NCBI GenBank assembly: GCA_046331425.1
Contig: JAXLQU010000008.1
Location: forward strand, 91,041 to 155,040
Length of the DNA: 64,000 bases
Direction of reading: 5' to 3'
DNA from: JANNUT01 sp046331425
Lineage (GTDB): Bacteria; Acidobacteriota; Polarisedimenticolia; J045
A program made the position numbers and the translations under genes. The notes under the pieces are model-generated. The model was not told the DNA's origin. It ran no database searches and saw only the letters and a program-made list of their open reading frames with translations. Numbering within the stretch: the first letter of the stretch is position 1; each line of letters begins with the position of its first letter. Shown here in pieces: positions 63,709-64,000 of this stretch.

Positions 63709-64000
63709 GTGATCCCCCACGCACCCCCGGTCGCGGTTCGACTCCGTCAGATCACACGCCGGTTCGGCTCGGTCCTGGCCGTCGACCGGCTCGATCTGGA
63801 TGTCCCGGTGGGGTCCTGTTATGCGCTTCTAGGGTCCAACGGGGCCGGCAAATCGACCACGGTCAGAATCCTGAGCACCCTTCTGGCCGCGGACCATGGG
63901 GAGGCCGAAATCGCCGGCCTGGACGTCAGACGTAACCCGCATGCGGTTCGGCGTGCGATTGGAGTGGTGCCCGATTTCCCGGTGCTGTTCGACCCGCTGA
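63709..64000 (+). CDS. ABC transporter ATP-binding protein, N-terminal part
   Basis: The frame runs off the end of the window. Ninety-seven codons show VRLRQITRRFGSVLAVDRLD, Walker A GSNGAGKST in YALLGSNGAGKSTTVRIL, then LLAADHGEAEIAGLDVRRNP and IGVVPD, the start of the Q-loop region. This is an ATP-binding subunit of an ABC transporter of the ABC-2/CcmA type, supplying energy for export. The start is taken as GTG 63709 because no better in-frame codon lies nearby; the Shine-Dalgarno is weak. It is divergent from the barrel gene. Confidence 0.85.
   Translation, partial: MIPHAPPVAVRLRQITRRFGSVLAVDRLDLDVPVGSCYALLGSNGAGKSTTVRILSTLLAADHGEAEIAGLDVRRNPHAVRRAIGVVPDFPVLFDPL

Overview
The window is a high-GC, gene-dense bacterial chromosome segment from a diderm: it encodes two TonB-dependent receptors, an outer-membrane barrel protein, a periplasmic-folding isomerase and a complete rod-shape (Mre/Mrd) cluster. 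Large TonB receptors with an N-terminal carboxypeptidase-regulatory-like plug extension, the DUF1800/DUF1501 pair, a GH57/DUF3536 enzyme and many alternative (GTG/TTG) starts would fit Acidobacteriota. This placement is inferred from gene content only; no rRNA or tRNA gene is visible.

Layout. 1-5.2 kb (+): end of acetyl-CoA synthetase, a secreted Cys-rich protein, a DCC thiol-oxidoreductase-like protein, SDR L-threonine dehydrogenase, tyrosine phenol-lyase and a DUF1579 protein. 5.2-13.7 kb (-): an elongasome array (FecR-like protein, GAF-GGDEF diguanylate cyclase, mreB, mreC, mreD, mrdA, rodA), mostly with overlapping ends. A 100-nt inverted repeat separates it from the divergent 14-18 kb block (+): PpiD-like isomerase, YiiX-type amidase-like protein, and an arsenosugar pair (peroxidase-like protein plus radical-SAM ArsS). 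18-24.5 kb: a frameshifted M1-type peptidase (-), then an intact DUF1800 protein and a broken DUF1501 partner (+).

24.7-42.7 kb is an exopolysaccharide/glycan locus: polysaccharide deacetylase (broken), flippase-like membrane protein, amidohydrolase, O-antigen-ligase-like protein, hexapeptide acyltransferase, two GT4 glycosyltransferases, DUF362 protein, ATP-grasp enzyme, asparagine-synthase-like amidotransferase (frameshifted), a badly frameshifted bi-domain oxidoreductase, an alpha/alpha-toroid-like protein, a WecG/TagA transferase and the initiating polyprenyl-phosphate sugar transferase. 42.7-44.4 kb holds little except a decayed homocysteine S-methyltransferase. 44.4-49.1 kb: GH57/DUF3536 enzyme, a GalT homologue lacking its nucleophilic histidine, an acid-phosphatase-like HAD protein and YraN.

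49.2-63.5 kb (-) reads in transcription order: barrel protein, PDZ-membrane-GAF-PAS histidine kinase, NtrC-type sigma54 activator, TonB receptor 2, cysteinyl-tRNA synthetase (with an in-frame stop), TonB receptor 1. The first three look like one translationally coupled signalling unit placed upstream of the receptors. The window ends in the start of an ABC ATPase.

Several genes are broken by one-base indels while the residues on both sides stay conserved. This is either very recent decay or sequence error, and it should be settled before any functional reading of the polysaccharide locus or cysS.
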